Assembly (NCBI GenBank): GCA_034044135.1
Contig: CP139021.1
Coordinates: 3,735,635 to 3,799,634, forward strand
DNA from: Flammeovirgaceae bacterium SG7u.111
GTDB taxonomy: Bacteria > Bacteroidota > Bacteroidia > Cytophagales > Flammeovirgaceae
Length of the DNA stretch: 64,000 nucleotides
Reading direction: 5' to 3'
Shown: piece after piece, positions 25,471-34,878 of the stretch
Layout: every line of letters begins with the position of its first letter
How positions within the stretch are numbered: the stretch's first letter is position 1
Translations under genes and position numbers: made by a program
Notes under the pieces: generated by a model
The model's input: only the letters and a program-made list of their open reading frames with translations
What the model was told of the DNA's origin: nothing
The model's database searches: none

Positions 25471-26724
25471 TTACTTTGCTGTTATATAATCTAGCTCAGC
25501 CAAGGCTATGTGGTATTCTGCCAAAGCAGTAGCCCTCATTTTTTGATACTTCAATAGTTGCTGTTGCATTCGCAGTACCTCTTCAAAGTCCTTTCCCGAA
25601 TTGCTATACGCTGAAAAGAGAAGATTCAACATTTGGTTTGAAGTCTGGATCTGCTGGGTGTAAAGCGTGATAAAATCCGCCTGCTTTTGAATCTCGAACC
25701 AAACCATGTCATAGGAACTGGAAAGGCGGTCGGACATATCTTCTTTTTGCAAAGCAAAAGACTCTTGCATGAGTTGAGCTTCTCTCTTCGCAGCTCTGTT
25801 CTTACCGCCATAAATAGGAAGGTTCAACGTAACCATTGGCATAAAAACATCTTTGCCATTATCTGGCAAATCAATATCTGTGCGTTGCCCAACCACCACA
25901 TAATCCAAGCCTACGCCAAATTTTGGAAGTGCTTGTTTAATAGCAACTTGTTCACTTGCCTCACTTGCTTTCATTTTCAGCTCCAACTCATTTATCAAAG
26001 GATTGTCTGCCAACAAAGAATCCCTCCGATAGCCCAGTAGCAAATTTTTGACAGAAAGAGAATCCTGAACCGTAATCGGCTCGGTATCTTCCAGATGCAC
26101 AAGTGCTTTGAATCGGGTTTCAAGTGGCTTTTTCTTTTGCTTCAGAATAGAAAGATTTGTGCGTGCCTCTTTCAGCATTATATCGGTCCGCAACACATCC
26201 ACCATTTCCACTTTTCCATTTTGAAACTTAACTGTTGCAATGTCTTTGTAAGACGATAATACACGCAAGTTTTCCTCTTCTAATACCATCAATCTATTTA
26301 GCTCGAACAAAGGATAATAAAAAGCAGCGACCTGATAAAACAACTTATTCCTTGCCTCTAAAAACTCTTGGTATTTAGCTTCGGCAATTAAAGAAGCAGC
26401 TTCTTCCTGCGCCCTCAGCGTACCGAACCAAGGAAACATCTGCGTAAGCGAAAACTTAGACCGCTGAGGACCAACTCTTGTTTCTACGGGCGATACAAAA
26501 TAGCCAAAAGAAAGATTTGGATCTGGCAAACCACCTACTTGTGCCACCTTTTCCATAGATGCTTCAAATGTTTTGTATTTGGCTTTCAAGCCGGGATTGT
26601 TCATCGCTGCCGAGTCGAGGTATGCTTCCAATGTTTGAGAATAGGAAATGGATAGAAAAAAAGTAGATATAAATAGAAGTAAAGCCGAAATACGTGGAAA
26701 TAAATAGAAATAGACAGTTTTCAT
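25471..26724 (-). CDS. cusC: TolC-family outer-membrane efflux channel (CusC-like)
   Basis: A 417-residue outer-membrane efflux protein. The signal peptide covers about residues 1-29 (ending SISYSQ). Two long helical repeats of the TolC fold follow, with typical segments AYLDSAAMNNPGLKAKYKTFEAS near the N-terminus, PDPNLSFGYFVSP, and the MPMVTLNLPIYGGKNRAAKREA strand-helix junction. It forms the exit duct of the CusA-CusB pump. It lies between the pump and adaptor genes. The start overlaps the upstream four-helix-bundle stop by ATGA, and the signal-peptide codons coincide with a degenerate short-word array. Confidence 0.9.
   Translation of the reverse strand: MKTVYFYLFPRISALLLFISTFFLSISYSQTLEAYLDSAAMNNPGLKAKYKTFEASMEKVAQVGGLPDPNLSFGYFVSPVETRVGPQRSKFSLTQMFPWFGTLRAQEEAASLIAEAKYQEFLEARNKLFYQVAAFYYPLFELNRLMVLEEENLRVLSSYKDIATVKFQNGKVEMVDVLRTDIMLKEARTNLSILKQKKKPLETRFKALVHLEDTEPITVQDSLSVKNLLLGYRRDSLLADNPLINELELKMKASEASEQVAIKQALPKFGVGLDYVVVGQRTDIDLPDNGKDVFMPMVTLNLPIYGGKNRAAKREAQLMQESFALQKEDMSDRLSSSYDMVWFEIQKQADFITLYTQQIQTSNQMLNLLFSAYSNSGKDFEEVLRMQQQLLKYQKMRATALAEYHIALAELDYITAK
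26641..26720 (-). repeat. Short-word array (TATTTC type) in the cusC signal-peptide region
   Basis: Read on the minus strand this is a run of TATTTC-based words (CTATTTCTATTTATTTCC, ACTTCTATTTATATCTAC, CTATCCATTTCCTAT). The same word family, on the opposite strand, fills 27105-27215 on the other side of the four-helix-bundle gene. Here it is translated as the Phe/Leu-rich signal peptide of cusC. Confidence 0.6.
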
Positions 26725-27104
26725 TTTTTAGCATTTTTCAGGGTTACAGAAATAAAATTATTGAGCTTGATTTCTAGTGGCTCATGTATTTGAGCCAGTT
26801 CATCAAACGTGTTCTGGGAAATAATTTCCCTTTCCAACATGAGTTCTGCCCAATGGTGGCAAGTTTCCGATAACGACCCTCTTGAAACATGATAAAATCG
26901 AACCTTATCTAGGTAATGGTATCGTGCATATCCTTCGGCTATATTTGCCCCAACCGAATCAGCTGATCTGATAAATTGGTCACCTATGATTTTCTTTTGC
27001 TCAAAGGTTAAGCCTGAATAAATCCCCCAAGCCAACGCAGATAATTTCCGAGAAAGCCGATAAACTTCTAAATCCTTCAAGACTATATAATTCGTGCTTT
27101 TCAT
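26721..27104 (-). CDS. Four-helix bundle protein (S23/IVS family), copy 1
   Basis: A 127-residue paralogue of the protein at 25059-25409. The family motif is IRSADSVGANIAEGYAR at residues ~47-63, preceded by YRLSRKLSALAWGIY (helix 1) and followed by a tyrosine-rich turn (RYHYLDKVRFYHVSRGSLSE) usual for this family. The two copies are clearly divergent, so they are not a recent tandem duplication. It sits between cusA and cusC, overlaps the cusC start by ATGA, and has inverted TATTTC-word arrays on both sides. Function unknown. Confidence 0.88.
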   Translation of the reverse strand: MKSTNYIVLKDLEVYRLSRKLSALAWGIYSGLTFEQKKIIGDQFIRSADSVGANIAEGYARYHYLDKVRFYHVSRGSLSETCHHWAELMLEREIISQNTFDELAQIHEPLEIKLNNFISVTLKNAKK

Positions 27105-27215
27105 AGTATTTTGACTATTTCCTTTCTTATATTTCTATATATTTCCCTATCTCCCCTTTCTGATATTTCTACCTATTTCGCTTTTTTATTTCCATTTCAT
27201 TCCCCTTCTCTTAGT
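27105..27215 (+). repeat. Short-word array (TATTTC type) upstream of four-helix-bundle copy 1
   Basis: Words such as GACTATTTCCTTTC, TATATTTCTATATATTTCC, GATATTTCTACCTATTTCGC and TATTTCCATTTCATTCC fill the spacer and run into the last codons of cusA. They match, in inverted orientation, the array at 26641-26720. Confidence 0.6.
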
Positions 27216-30200
27216 TCAACATCTATCCTTTTTTCCTCCCTCCAACAATACAAAACAGGAACTACGAAGTACGTAATAGCAGCTACGAGCATGCCTCCAA
27301 AAGCAGGGATAGCCATTGGTATCATAATATCTGAACCTCGCCCTTGGGAAGTGAGGATGGGCAGCAAGGCAATAATGGTAGTTGCAGAAGTCATCACTGC
27401 GGGTTTGATTCTACGCTGACCTGCTTCCACTACTGCCTCACTTATTCCCTTCAAACTGTCTGTTGTATTGCGCTTAAAACTTTGGTCCAGATAGGTCGCC
27501 ATCAATACACCATCGTCGGTGGCAATTCCGAAAAGAGCTATGAACCCTACCCAAACCGCCACACTCAAATTGATGGTATGAACTTGAAACAAGTCACGGA
27601 AGTTTGTTCCAAACAAATTGAAATCACCAAACCAAGTTTGCCCATAAAGCCAGAGCATGATAAAGCCCCCGCTAAACGCCATGGCAATGCCCGTGAACAC
27701 CATGAGGGAGGTAGAAATGGAGTTGAATTGGAAATAGAGGATGAGAAATACAATGACCAAAACAAGAGGGACAATGATGGATAAGCGCTTCTCCGCCCGA
27801 ACTTGGTTTTCATAACTTCCAGAGAATTTATAGCTGACGCCAGCAGGTACGATCAACACTCCAGAATCAATGTTATCTTGAATTGTTTGTTGGGCTGCGT
27901 TTACCACCGTGACTTCTGAAAACCCATCTCGCTTATCAAAAAGAACATAACCCACAAGAAAGGTTTCCTCGCTCTTTATGGCTTGTGATCCTCTTATATA
28001 CTCAAAATCTATTATTTGTGACAATGGAATTTGAGCACCCGTTGGTGTCGGCATCAGAATATTGCCTAGGGTTTCTGGGTCATCTCTGAGTTCTCGTGGA
28101 TACCGTACCCTTACAGGAAAGCGTTCTCGACCTTCTACTGTGGAAGTTATTTTCATACCACCAATCGCCGTTTCAATAGCCTGCTGAACGTCTTCTATGT
28201 TCAAGCCATATCGAGAAATTTCATCCCTGTTTATATTGAGATGGATGTATGGCTTGCCCACAATTCTATCGGCAAACACAGCCTCTGCTTTTACAGAAGG
28301 AACTTCTTTCAGAATGTTTTCTAGCCGTAAGCCAAAATTCTCTATAGTTTTGAGATCTGGTCCGTACACCTTGATACCCATTGGGGCACGCATCCCTGTT
28401 TGAAGCATAACCAATCGGGTTTCAATTGGTTGAAGCTTTGGTGCGGAAGTGACTCCTGGCAATTTAGTGACTTTTACAATCTCATTCCAAATGTCATCAG
28501 GCGAATGGATATGGTCTCTCCAATTGCGATAATACTCGCCATTATCGTCTGCAACGAGTTCGTTTGGCTCAATACCTTTGCTTAACCCTTCTTGATTGGT
28601 TAATGAATCGCCCGAAAGTGTGATGAATCGATTGTCATTATCCACTTTAAACCTTTGCCGGTGTCCCTTCTTGTTGAGCACATACTCAGGCTTGTAATTG
28701 ATGACATTTTCAAACATGGAAATAGGTGCTGGATCGAGCGCTGATTCAACTCTTCCCAACTTGCCAACTGTCAGCTCTACTTCTGGAATATTGGTCACAA
28801 GCATATCCAACTGCCCCAGCACTTTCCTATTAAACTCCATTCCCGAATGAGGCATGGATGTGGGCATCAGTAAGAAACTACCTTCATCCAAAGAAGGCAT
28901 AAATTCCTTGCCTATTCCGGGGAAAGCCTCTGCCATAGTTGACCAGACCGAGGTTTCGCCAATGTTCCAACCAATCTTTTCAAACCCTCTGGAAACAAGC
29001 CCAAAAACAGTATTGAAGCCCAACCAAATATTGGTTCCTAAGAGGATAAGTAGCGTTGGGAATAGTAAAAAAGCCATTTTATTCGCCAAACACCACGTAA
29101 GGATTCTTTTGTATTGAACTTCTAAAAACCTAAAAACGCCAAGGATGAAGCCCACTAATAAGGCTACAAAAATGAAGTTAAGAGCAAAAGACTTGGAAGC
29201 GCCTAAGGGTAACCAATACGTAGCCAGCAACCAAACCACACCAAGAAGTACTGCAATTAACTCGGCGTATTTCAACAAGAATTTGATGGCAGGCAGAGTT
29301 ACGCTTTTTGCTTTTACAAAACGTTTAACCAAGCCTATCAACCCAAAGAAAAGCAGTAAAACACTTGCCCAAACATGAGCGAAAAAGAGACCGATAACCC
29401 CGATCAATATCAAGCCAAAGTGACCGTATTTCTTCAGCAATTTACTTTTGACCTGAAAACCAAAAAATAGGTGGGCAAGGGTTGGTAGGATCAGCAAGGA
29501 AACCAAAAGAGCCGCCAACAGAGCAAAAGTTTTGGTAAATGCCAGTGGTCCAAAAAGCTTCCCTTCGGCAGCCTCCATAGTAAAAACAGGAATAAAACTG
29601 ACAATGGTGGTTGCCACTGCCGTCAAAATAGCGGTGGCAACTTCTGAAGCACCATTATAAATAGTATCGACCAGTTTTTGACCTGGAGGTGCTTCATCAA
29701 TGTGTTTGATGATATTTTCAGAGAGAATAATCCCCAAATCCACCATGGTGCCAATGGCGATGGCAATACCAGAAAGCGCCACAATATTTGCATCTACCCC
29801 AACGTAGCGCATGGCAATAAAAACCATTAGAACAGAGATAGGCAACAAACTGGATATCAGAAAAGAAGCCCTCAGGTTATACACCATCACGATAACGACC
29901 AAAATGGTGATAAGAATCTCTAAAGACAAGGCTTCTTCAAGTGTACCCAGTGTCTCATAAATGAGCTCAGAACGGTCATAAAATGGAACAATGGTCAATT
30001 GGCTTTCACGCCCATCAGGAAGGATTTTCTTCGGAAGCCCTGGGGAGATTTCCTCTATTTTATCTTTTACATTATTAATAACTTGCAAAGGATTTGCCCC
30101 ATAGCGGGCAACCACTACGCCACCCACCACTTCTGCACCATCTTTGTCCAACAGTCCCCTCCGAGTGGCTGGTCCCAAGCTGACAACGGCTACATCTTTG

Positions 30201-31027
30201 ATACGAATGGGCACATTATCCTGCACAGCCACCACAGCTTTTTCAATGTCTTCTACTTTCTTTACGTAGCCCAAACCACGCACTAAGTATTCCGCTTGGT
30301 TTATTTCGATGGTCTTCGCCCCTACGTCCTTGTTCGACTTTTGTACCGCCCTCATCACTCCTGACAAAGAAATGTTATAAGCCTTTAGCGCATCGGGATT
30401 TACATCAACCTGATATTCCTTCACAAACCCTCCAATAGAAGCCACTTCCGAAACCCCTTCGGTAGCATTTAGCCCGTATTTCACATAAAAATCTTGCACC
30501 GTACGGATCTCATGCAAATCCCAACCTCCAGTAGGATTTCCCTCTTTGTCACGTCCTTCTATGGTGTACCAATATACCTGCCCCAGTGCTGTAGCATCAG
30601 GGCCCAAAGCGGGCTGAATCCCATCGGGCAACAAGCCAGAGGGCAAGGAATTGAGTTTTTCAAGAATCCTCGATCGGGACCAATAAAACTCTACGTCTTC
30701 CGAGAAAATGATATAGATACTGGAAAACCCAAAGATGGATGAACTCCTGATTGATTTCACACCAGGAATCCCTAATAAATAGGTTGTTAACGGATAAGAT
30801 ATTTGATCTTCAATATCCTGTGGAGACCGTCCAGACCACTGTGTAAAAACGATTTGTTGATTCTCCCCTATGTCGGGAATAGCATCGACAGGGACAGGAT
30901 CGGAAGGAAGCGCACCGACTTGCCAGCCAAACGGAGCGGTAACAATTCCCCAAGCAACAAGTCCGGTAAGAAGGAGAATAGTAACTAACTTATTCTCTAG
31001 GAAATATTTGATGATTTTATTAAGCAT
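27197..31027 (-). CDS. cusA: CusA/CzcA-type heavy-metal RND efflux pump
   Basis: A 1276-residue RND transporter that exports Cu/Ag or divalent metals using the proton gradient. The N-terminus has the heavy-metal-RND start (VTILLLTGLVAWGI) and DAIPDIGENQQIVFTQWSGRSPQDIEDQI. Helix 4 carries the proton-relay acidic motif region (VDANIVALSGIAIAIGTMVDLGII). The second periplasmic domain has metal-site-type methionines (LQTGMRAPMGIKVYG). The family is usually ~1040 residues. The extra ~200 include an insertion of several hydrophobic helices around residues 520-640. It is the first efflux gene in transcription order. Confidence 0.94.
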   Translation of the reverse strand: MLNKIIKYFLENKLVTILLLTGLVAWGIVTAPFGWQVGALPSDPVPVDAIPDIGENQQIVFTQWSGRSPQDIEDQISYPLTTYLLGIPGVKSIRSSSIFGFSSIYIIFSEDVEFYWSRSRILEKLNSLPSGLLPDGIQPALGPDATALGQVYWYTIEGRDKEGNPTGGWDLHEIRTVQDFYVKYGLNATEGVSEVASIGGFVKEYQVDVNPDALKAYNISLSGVMRAVQKSNKDVGAKTIEINQAEYLVRGLGYVKKVEDIEKAVVAVQDNVPIRIKDVAVVSLGPATRRGLLDKDGAEVVGGVVVARYGANPLQVINNVKDKIEEISPGLPKKILPDGRESQLTIVPFYDRSELIYETLGTLEEALSLEILITILVVIVMVYNLRASFLISSLLPISVLMVFIAMRYVGVDANIVALSGIAIAIGTMVDLGIILSENIIKHIDEAPPGQKLVDTIYNGASEVATAILTAVATTIVSFIPVFTMEAAEGKLFGPLAFTKTFALLAALLVSLLILPTLAHLFFGFQVKSKLLKKYGHFGLILIGVIGLFFAHVWASVLLLFFGLIGLVKRFVKAKSVTLPAIKFLLKYAELIAVLLGVVWLLATYWLPLGASKSFALNFIFVALLVGFILGVFRFLEVQYKRILTWCLANKMAFLLFPTLLILLGTNIWLGFNTVFGLVSRGFEKIGWNIGETSVWSTMAEAFPGIGKEFMPSLDEGSFLLMPTSMPHSGMEFNRKVLGQLDMLVTNIPEVELTVGKLGRVESALDPAPISMFENVINYKPEYVLNKKGHRQRFKVDNDNRFITLSGDSLTNQEGLSKGIEPNELVADDNGEYYRNWRDHIHSPDDIWNEIVKVTKLPGVTSAPKLQPIETRLVMLQTGMRAPMGIKVYGPDLKTIENFGLRLENILKEVPSVKAEAVFADRIVGKPYIHLNINRDEISRYGLNIEDVQQAIETAIGGMKITSTVEGRERFPVRVRYPRELRDDPETLGNILMPTPTGAQIPLSQIIDFEYIRGSQAIKSEETFLVGYVLFDKRDGFSEVTVVNAAQQTIQDNIDSGVLIVPAGVSYKFSGSYENQVRAEKRLSIIVPLVLVIVFLILYFQFNSISTSLMVFTGIAMAFSGGFIMLWLYGQTWFGDFNLFGTNFRDLFQVHTINLSVAVWVGFIALFGIATDDGVLMATYLDQSFKRNTTDSLKGISEAVVEAGQRRIKPAVMTSATTIIALLPILTSQGRGSDIMIPMAIPAFGGMLVAAITYFVVPVLYCWREEKRIDVELREGE

Positions 31028-31124
31028 AATTCAGTAATAATTGAGATAAAGTGCTCCAAAACAAGCATAAAAAGATCAGGCTATCTTAAAACAAAAGGCA
31101 GCCAAAGCTCAATTATTCAATGGA

Positions 31125-31541
31125 TTACAACAAGAAGGATTGAAAAAGGACGTAGTAGTCCTGCGCTACCGAAAGTGGTGGAGAATAAGAAGTAAATGAT
31201 GTATAAGTTTCCTCAGAAGGGAAATATATTTTGAGGAAAGAATAGACAAAAGTAAGGGTGACCTTGTGATCAAAAGTAAGCTTTTGCAGCGATTGTTTGA
31301 ACTCGTCTCCATTGTCAACAGAGATTACTTCATCGTCACAACAGCTCTTTTCAGAAATAGCCTCTTTTTCGCAGCCACTTGCCTTGGCAGAAGGCTCAGA
31401 CATGCCGCAAGCCAACTCATGCACCCCTATAGCCAGCTCCGTCTCTACCGCTTGCCCACCGCAAAAGTGCGTGGCAAGCGTAAAGCCCATGTTGCCCATC
31501 AGGATGAGCGAAGCCAAGAATATGGAGATCAGTTGTTTCAC
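31125..31541 (-). CDS. HYC_CC_PP family protein
   Basis: A 138-residue protein, taking the GTG at 31541 because it gives a standard signal peptide (MKQLISIFLASLILMGNMGFTLA). An upstream start at 31586 would add a Cys-rich N-terminus. Family marks are HFCGG just after the signal peptide, a central EKSCCDDE motif, and a C-terminal SPPLS segment. These small exported proteins are found in Bacteroidota next to copper and heavy-metal efflux genes and probably handle metal in the periplasm, but the mechanism is unknown. It lies between the HMA chaperone and cusA in the same direction. Confidence 0.8.
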   Translation of the reverse strand: MKQLISIFLASLILMGNMGFTLATHFCGGQAVETELAIGVHELACGMSEPSAKASGCEKEAISEKSCCDDEVISVDNGDEFKQSLQKLTFDHKVTLTFVYSFLKIYFPSEETYTSFTSYSPPLSVAQDYYVLFQSFLL

Positions 31542-31632
31542 GGTGTAAAGATAACGAGAAATGCTTTTACAAAAGCAACAAACCATGCTAAATCATACTT
31601 TAAGTGTTATTTGCTCTTTAACAATCAACCTG

Positions 31633-31842
31633 TTAAAGTCGTTCAATGTCGAATCCAGCTTTTTTTACTGCTTGAACCACCGCTTCTTTAAAATCACTTT
31701 TTAGATTAACCGTAAGGATTTTATCAGAGTTTTCCAAGTCAACGTCCCAACTTTCAAGATCTTCTAGTTCATTGAGATGCGGTGTTACCGTTTTTAAACA
31801 TCCCTGGCAATTAATATTCGTTTTAAACTTAAAATTTTCCAT
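31633..31842 (-). CDS. Heavy-metal-associated (HMA) domain chaperone, CopZ-like
   Basis: A 69-residue single HMA domain with a ferredoxin-like fold. The metal-binding loop is TNINCQGC (Cys12 and Cys15), followed by the usual helix, and it ends with AGFDIERL, where the family has AGY/AGF. It should bind Cu(I) and deliver it to the ATPase encoded 22 bp upstream. The last codons contain a 23-bp sequence found again, in another frame, in the regulator gene at 34617-34639. Confidence 0.88.
   Translation of the reverse strand: MENFKFKTNINCQGCLKTVTPHLNELEDLESWDVDLENSDKILTVNLKSDFKEAVVQAVKKAGFDIERL
31638..31660. repeat. 23-bp exact repeat, copy 1
   Basis: Begins GTCGTTCAATGTCGAATCC on the plus strand and is identical to 34617-34639. 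Here it encodes the C-terminal AGFDIER of the HMA chaperone. Confidence 0.85.
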
Positions 31843-31864
31843 TGCTAAATTATTTGATTTGTTC

Positions 31865-34099
31865 TTACAATTTTATTGATTTCAACCTTAAACTATTGAG
31901 CACTACCGAAACAGAACTAAGCGCCATAGCCGCTCCTGCAACCATCGGGTTTAGTAAAAAACCGTTAAAAGAATATAACACTCCTGCAGCTATGGGAATT
32001 CCGATTACATTATAGATAAATGCCCAAAATAGGTTTTGATGGATACTCTGTACCGTTTTGGTGGAAAGATGAAATGCTTTAGGGATCGATGCTAGGTCAG
32101 AAGTAATCAAAGTCATTTTTGCCACATCCATCGCTATATCTGTTCCATGCCCCATTGCTATGCTCACATCTGCTTGGGCTAGGGCTTGAGAGTCGTTAAT
32201 ACCATCACCCACCATTGCCACTGTTTCCCCTTTTCGTTGGAGCTCTTCAACAAAAGCTGCTTTGTCGGCAGGCAACACCTCTCCTTTGTACGCTGTGAGC
32301 CCTACTTGTTCCGATACTACTTTTGCGGTTTTGCAGTTATCCCCAGTAAGCATATACACTTTTATCCCTTTCTTTTTGAGCTTTTCAATGGCAGGTTTAG
32401 AAGTTGCTTTAATTTTATCGGCAATAGCTATAATGGTCATCACGTTTGTTTTATTGGCAAAATACACCACTGTTTTCGCTTGTTCCTGCCATTCACTTGC
32501 CTGTGATTGAAGGTCAGAGCTTACAGTGATTTTATACTCATGAATAAGTGCTAAATTCCCCACAAAGAAACTCTCCCCCGCTAAGTTATTTCCTTTTACA
32601 CCTTTCCCTGTGATACTTTCAAAATAGTCAAGTGCTATGGGCTGAACCCCATCTCGTTCCAATTTCTGAACCACAGCCCCTGCCAAAGGGTGTTCCGATT
32701 GTGATTCCAATGAAAGCAGCAATCCGGCATGTCGGTAGTTATTTTTACCTTCCCAAACCATATCTGTAAGCATCGGCTTTCCCTCTGTAATCGTCCCAGT
32801 TTTGTCAAGCACAACCGCACTGACCTTATGCCCCAATTCCAAACTGATAGCATCTTTGATAAGGATATGATTTTCAGCCCCTTTGCCTATGCCAACCATA
32901 ATTGCCGTGGGAGTTGCTAAACCCAATGCACAAGGGCAAGCTATAACTAGCACCGTAACAGAGGTCAAGAGGGCATGGGAAAAAGCATTTTCACCTCCAA
33001 CCAACATCCAAATAACAAACGTAAGCAAGGAAACACTCATGACTATGGGCACGAAAACTCCCGCAATTTTATCAACCATTTTCTGAACTGGCGCTTTACT
33101 TCCTTGGGCTTGCTGCACCATTTTTATGATTTGAGAAAGTAAGGTTTCCTCCCCTATTTTTTCGGCAATGAACTGAAAACCTCCTTTTTGATTTACTGTT
33201 CCTGCAAAAACTTTTTCTCCTTTCACTTTTGCCACTGGCACTGGCTCGCCAGTGATCATGCTTTCATCTACATACGAACTTCCCGAAGCGACAGTACCAT
33301 CCACAGGGATCTTCTCCCCAGGTCTCACCATAAGTGTAAACCCTTTTTGCACAGCTAAAATTGGCATTTCTTGTTCTTTGCCATCAAGAATTACCTTCAC
33401 CGTTTTGACTTGAAGCCCCATCAGTTTCTTAAGCGCAGATGATGTGCTGGACTTTGCTTTTTCTTCCAATAATTTCCCAAAAGAAATAAAGGTAATAATC
33501 ACCGTAGCAGCTTCATAGTACACATGTGGCTCAATCCCCTTGGCAAACCAAAAATCAGGAAATAATGTGTTGAAAACGCTGAAAAGAAAAGCAATACTCG
33601 TACTCAGCGCAACCAATGTGTCCATATTTGCCTTCCCATGTTTTGCTTGGTTAAGCGCATTGGTAAAAAAACTCTTTCCAAAGTAAAACAGTACCGGAAC
33701 AGAAAGTCCCATGGAAACCCATTTGCCTGTCTCCCAATCCATAAAGAACATACCCAAAACAAATACGGGCAAGGTGAAAAGAGCCGCCCAAAGGGTTCTC
33801 TTTTTTACACTTTCATACTGTTTTCGTTGCAACGCTTCCTGCGTTCTTACTGGATCTTCGGTCTCAATTATGAGGTCATACCCAATTTCTCTCAACGCAT
33901 TTTGTAAACCTTCTTTGGATGTAGTCTCTTCATACTCTACCAAAACCGAACTGGAAGCAAAATTCACGCTCGCCTTCAATACACCTTCCGTACTAGACAA
34001 AATAGACTCAACGCTGCTAGCGCACACCGCACAAGACATCCCTGTTACGGGAAATTGTTCTATCTTGATTTTTTTATTATCTGAAACTAAGGCATCCAT
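31865..34099 (-). CDS. copA: Copper-translocating P1B-type ATPase
   Basis: A 744-residue P-type ATPase that pumps Cu(I)/Ag(I) out of the cytoplasm. The N-terminal HMA domain has GMSCAVCA (Cys23, Cys26). The transport site is CPC in [14 protein letters not shown]. The phosphorylation motif is DKTGTITEG, the nucleotide-binding HP motif is SEHPLA, and the hinge is [12 protein letters not shown]. Eight hydrophobic helices are visible. Length and architecture are normal for CopA. The HMA chaperone gene follows at 22 bp and the regulator precedes it, so the three probably form one copper-responsive unit. Confidence 0.96.
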   Translation of the reverse strand: MDALVSDNKKIKIEQFPVTGMSCAVCASSVESILSSTEGVLKASVNFASSSVLVEYEETTSKEGLQNALREIGYDLIIETEDPVRTQEALQRKQYESVKKRTLWAALFTLPVFVLGMFFMDWETGKWVSMGLSVPVLFYFGKSFFTNALNQAKHGKANMDTLVALSTSIAFLFSVFNTLFPDFWFAKGIEPHVYYEAATVIITFISFGKLLEEKAKSSTSSALKKLMGLQVKTVKVILDGKEQEMPILAVQKGFTLMVRPGEKIPVDGTVASGSSYVDESMITGEPVPVAKVKGEKVFAGTVNQKGGFQFIAEKIGEETLLSQIIKMVQQAQGSKAPVQKMVDKIAGVFVPIVMSVSLLTFVIWMLVGGENAFSHALLTSVTVLVIACPCALGLATPTAIMVGIGKGAENHILIKDAISLELGHKVSAVVLDKTGTITEGKPMLTDMVWEGKNNYRHAGLLLSLESQSEHPLAGAVVQKLERDGVQPIALDYFESITGKGVKGNNLAGESFFVGNLALIHEYKITVSSDLQSQASEWQEQAKTVVYFANKTNVMTIIAIADKIKATSKPAIEKLKKKGIKVYMLTGDNCKTAKVVSEQVGLTAYKGEVLPADKAAFVEELQRKGETVAMVGDGINDSQALAQADVSIAMGHGTDIAMDVAKMTLITSDLASIPKAFHLSTKTVQSIHQNLFWAFIYNVIGIPIAAGVLYSFNGFLLNPMVAGAAMALSSVSVVLNSLRLKSIKL

Positions 34100-34187
34100 A
34101 ACTTTCTTTTTTAGCTATGGTACAAAGTAGGGGGATAGCCCAGAAATTAGTGTTACAGTATTTTGCGTATGTTTTATGATATTTTGA

Positions 34188-34760
34188 TCAAATACTATCC
34201 AAGTTCCGGTGTCCAGGCTTATGCATCTTTTTAAATGCAGTGGGAGTCATACCTGTTTCCTTTTTAAATTGGGTTGAAAGATAGGCCACACTGCTATAGT
34301 CCATCTGAAATGCGATTTCGGAAAGGGTCAGCTCATTGTAAAAAAGCAATTCTTTCACTTTTTCTATCTTCTGTGCTGCAATGAATTTTTCGATAGTAAC
34401 TCCTTCAACTGAAGAAAAAAGTCTGCTCATATACGAATATTCATGATGAAGCTGCTCTGCTAAAAAAGTGGAGAAATTTTCGGTCAACGCCTTTTCTTTG
34501 TGATGGACTTGCTTAATGATGAGCGTTTTTATTTTAGAAATAAGAGTAGATTTGCCCGGCTCGAGTAATTCAAACCCAAAAGCCTCTAATTTCTCTTCAA
34601 ATACATTTTTTTGCTGGTCGTTCAATGTCGAATCCAGCTGCACTCGCCCCAGTTCCACCTTAAAATAAGGCACCTGCATTTCTTTCAAAACACCCTCCAC
34701 TGCCAATACACACCGAGGGCAAACCATGTTTTTAATGTAAAGTATATTCTTGCTCATCAT
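34188..34760 (-). CDS. AraC-type regulator with N-terminal CxxC metal-binding-like domain
   Basis: A 190-residue protein from ATG 34760 (or 34757, since the start is ATGATG preceded by AAAAGG). Residues 1-75 resemble an HMA domain: ILYIKNMVCPRCVLAVEGVLKEM with Cys14 and Cys17 in the metal-loop position. Residues ~90-185 are an AraC double helix-turn-helix (LTLSEIAFQMDYSSVAYLSTQFKKETGMTPTAFKK). It is shorter than classical AraC proteins and lacks a cupin. It probably senses Cu(I) directly and controls copA and the efflux genes downstream. The sensor role is inference from the CxxC domain and gene order. Confidence 0.85.
   Translation of the reverse strand: MMSKNILYIKNMVCPRCVLAVEGVLKEMQVPYFKVELGRVQLDSTLNDQQKNVFEEKLEAFGFELLEPGKSTLISKIKTLIIKQVHHKEKALTENFSTFLAEQLHHEYSYMSRLFSSVEGVTIEKFIAAQKIEKVKELLFYNELTLSEIAFQMDYSSVAYLSTQFKKETGMTPTAFKKMHKPGHRNLDSI
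34617..34639. repeat. 23-bp exact repeat, copy 2
   Basis: Identical to 31638-31660 but read in a different frame, encoding QLDSTLND within the CxxC domain of the regulator. Confidence 0.85.
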
Positions 34761-34822
34761 CCTTTTATTTACGCTAAAAATTCGAAACAAAAATGACAAA
34801 AACTTTAACTCTCTGGCAAAAA

Positions 34823-34854
34823 AAAGAGATACCTATCGTGATAGATATCTCTTT
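34823..34854 (-). terminator. Terminator downstream of the 34879 ompH-like gene
   Basis: Inverted repeat AAAGAGATA ... TATCTCTTT with inner pairing CTATC/GATAG, followed by a T run in the minus direction. It separates the ompH-like gene from the copper regulator. Confidence 0.8.
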
Positions 34855-34878
34855 GCAACTATAATTTGTTCAACTAAC

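Noticed and set aside
25059-27104. Diversity-generating retroelement suggested by Avd-like four-helix-bundle proteins
   Set aside because: No reverse transcriptase, template repeat or variable C-type lectin gene is present. The proteins fit the general S23 family.
34183-34192. TTTGATCAAA palindrome as the copper operator
   Set aside because: Ten base pairs in AT-rich DNA overlapping the regulator stop are too little to claim. Similar words occur by chance.
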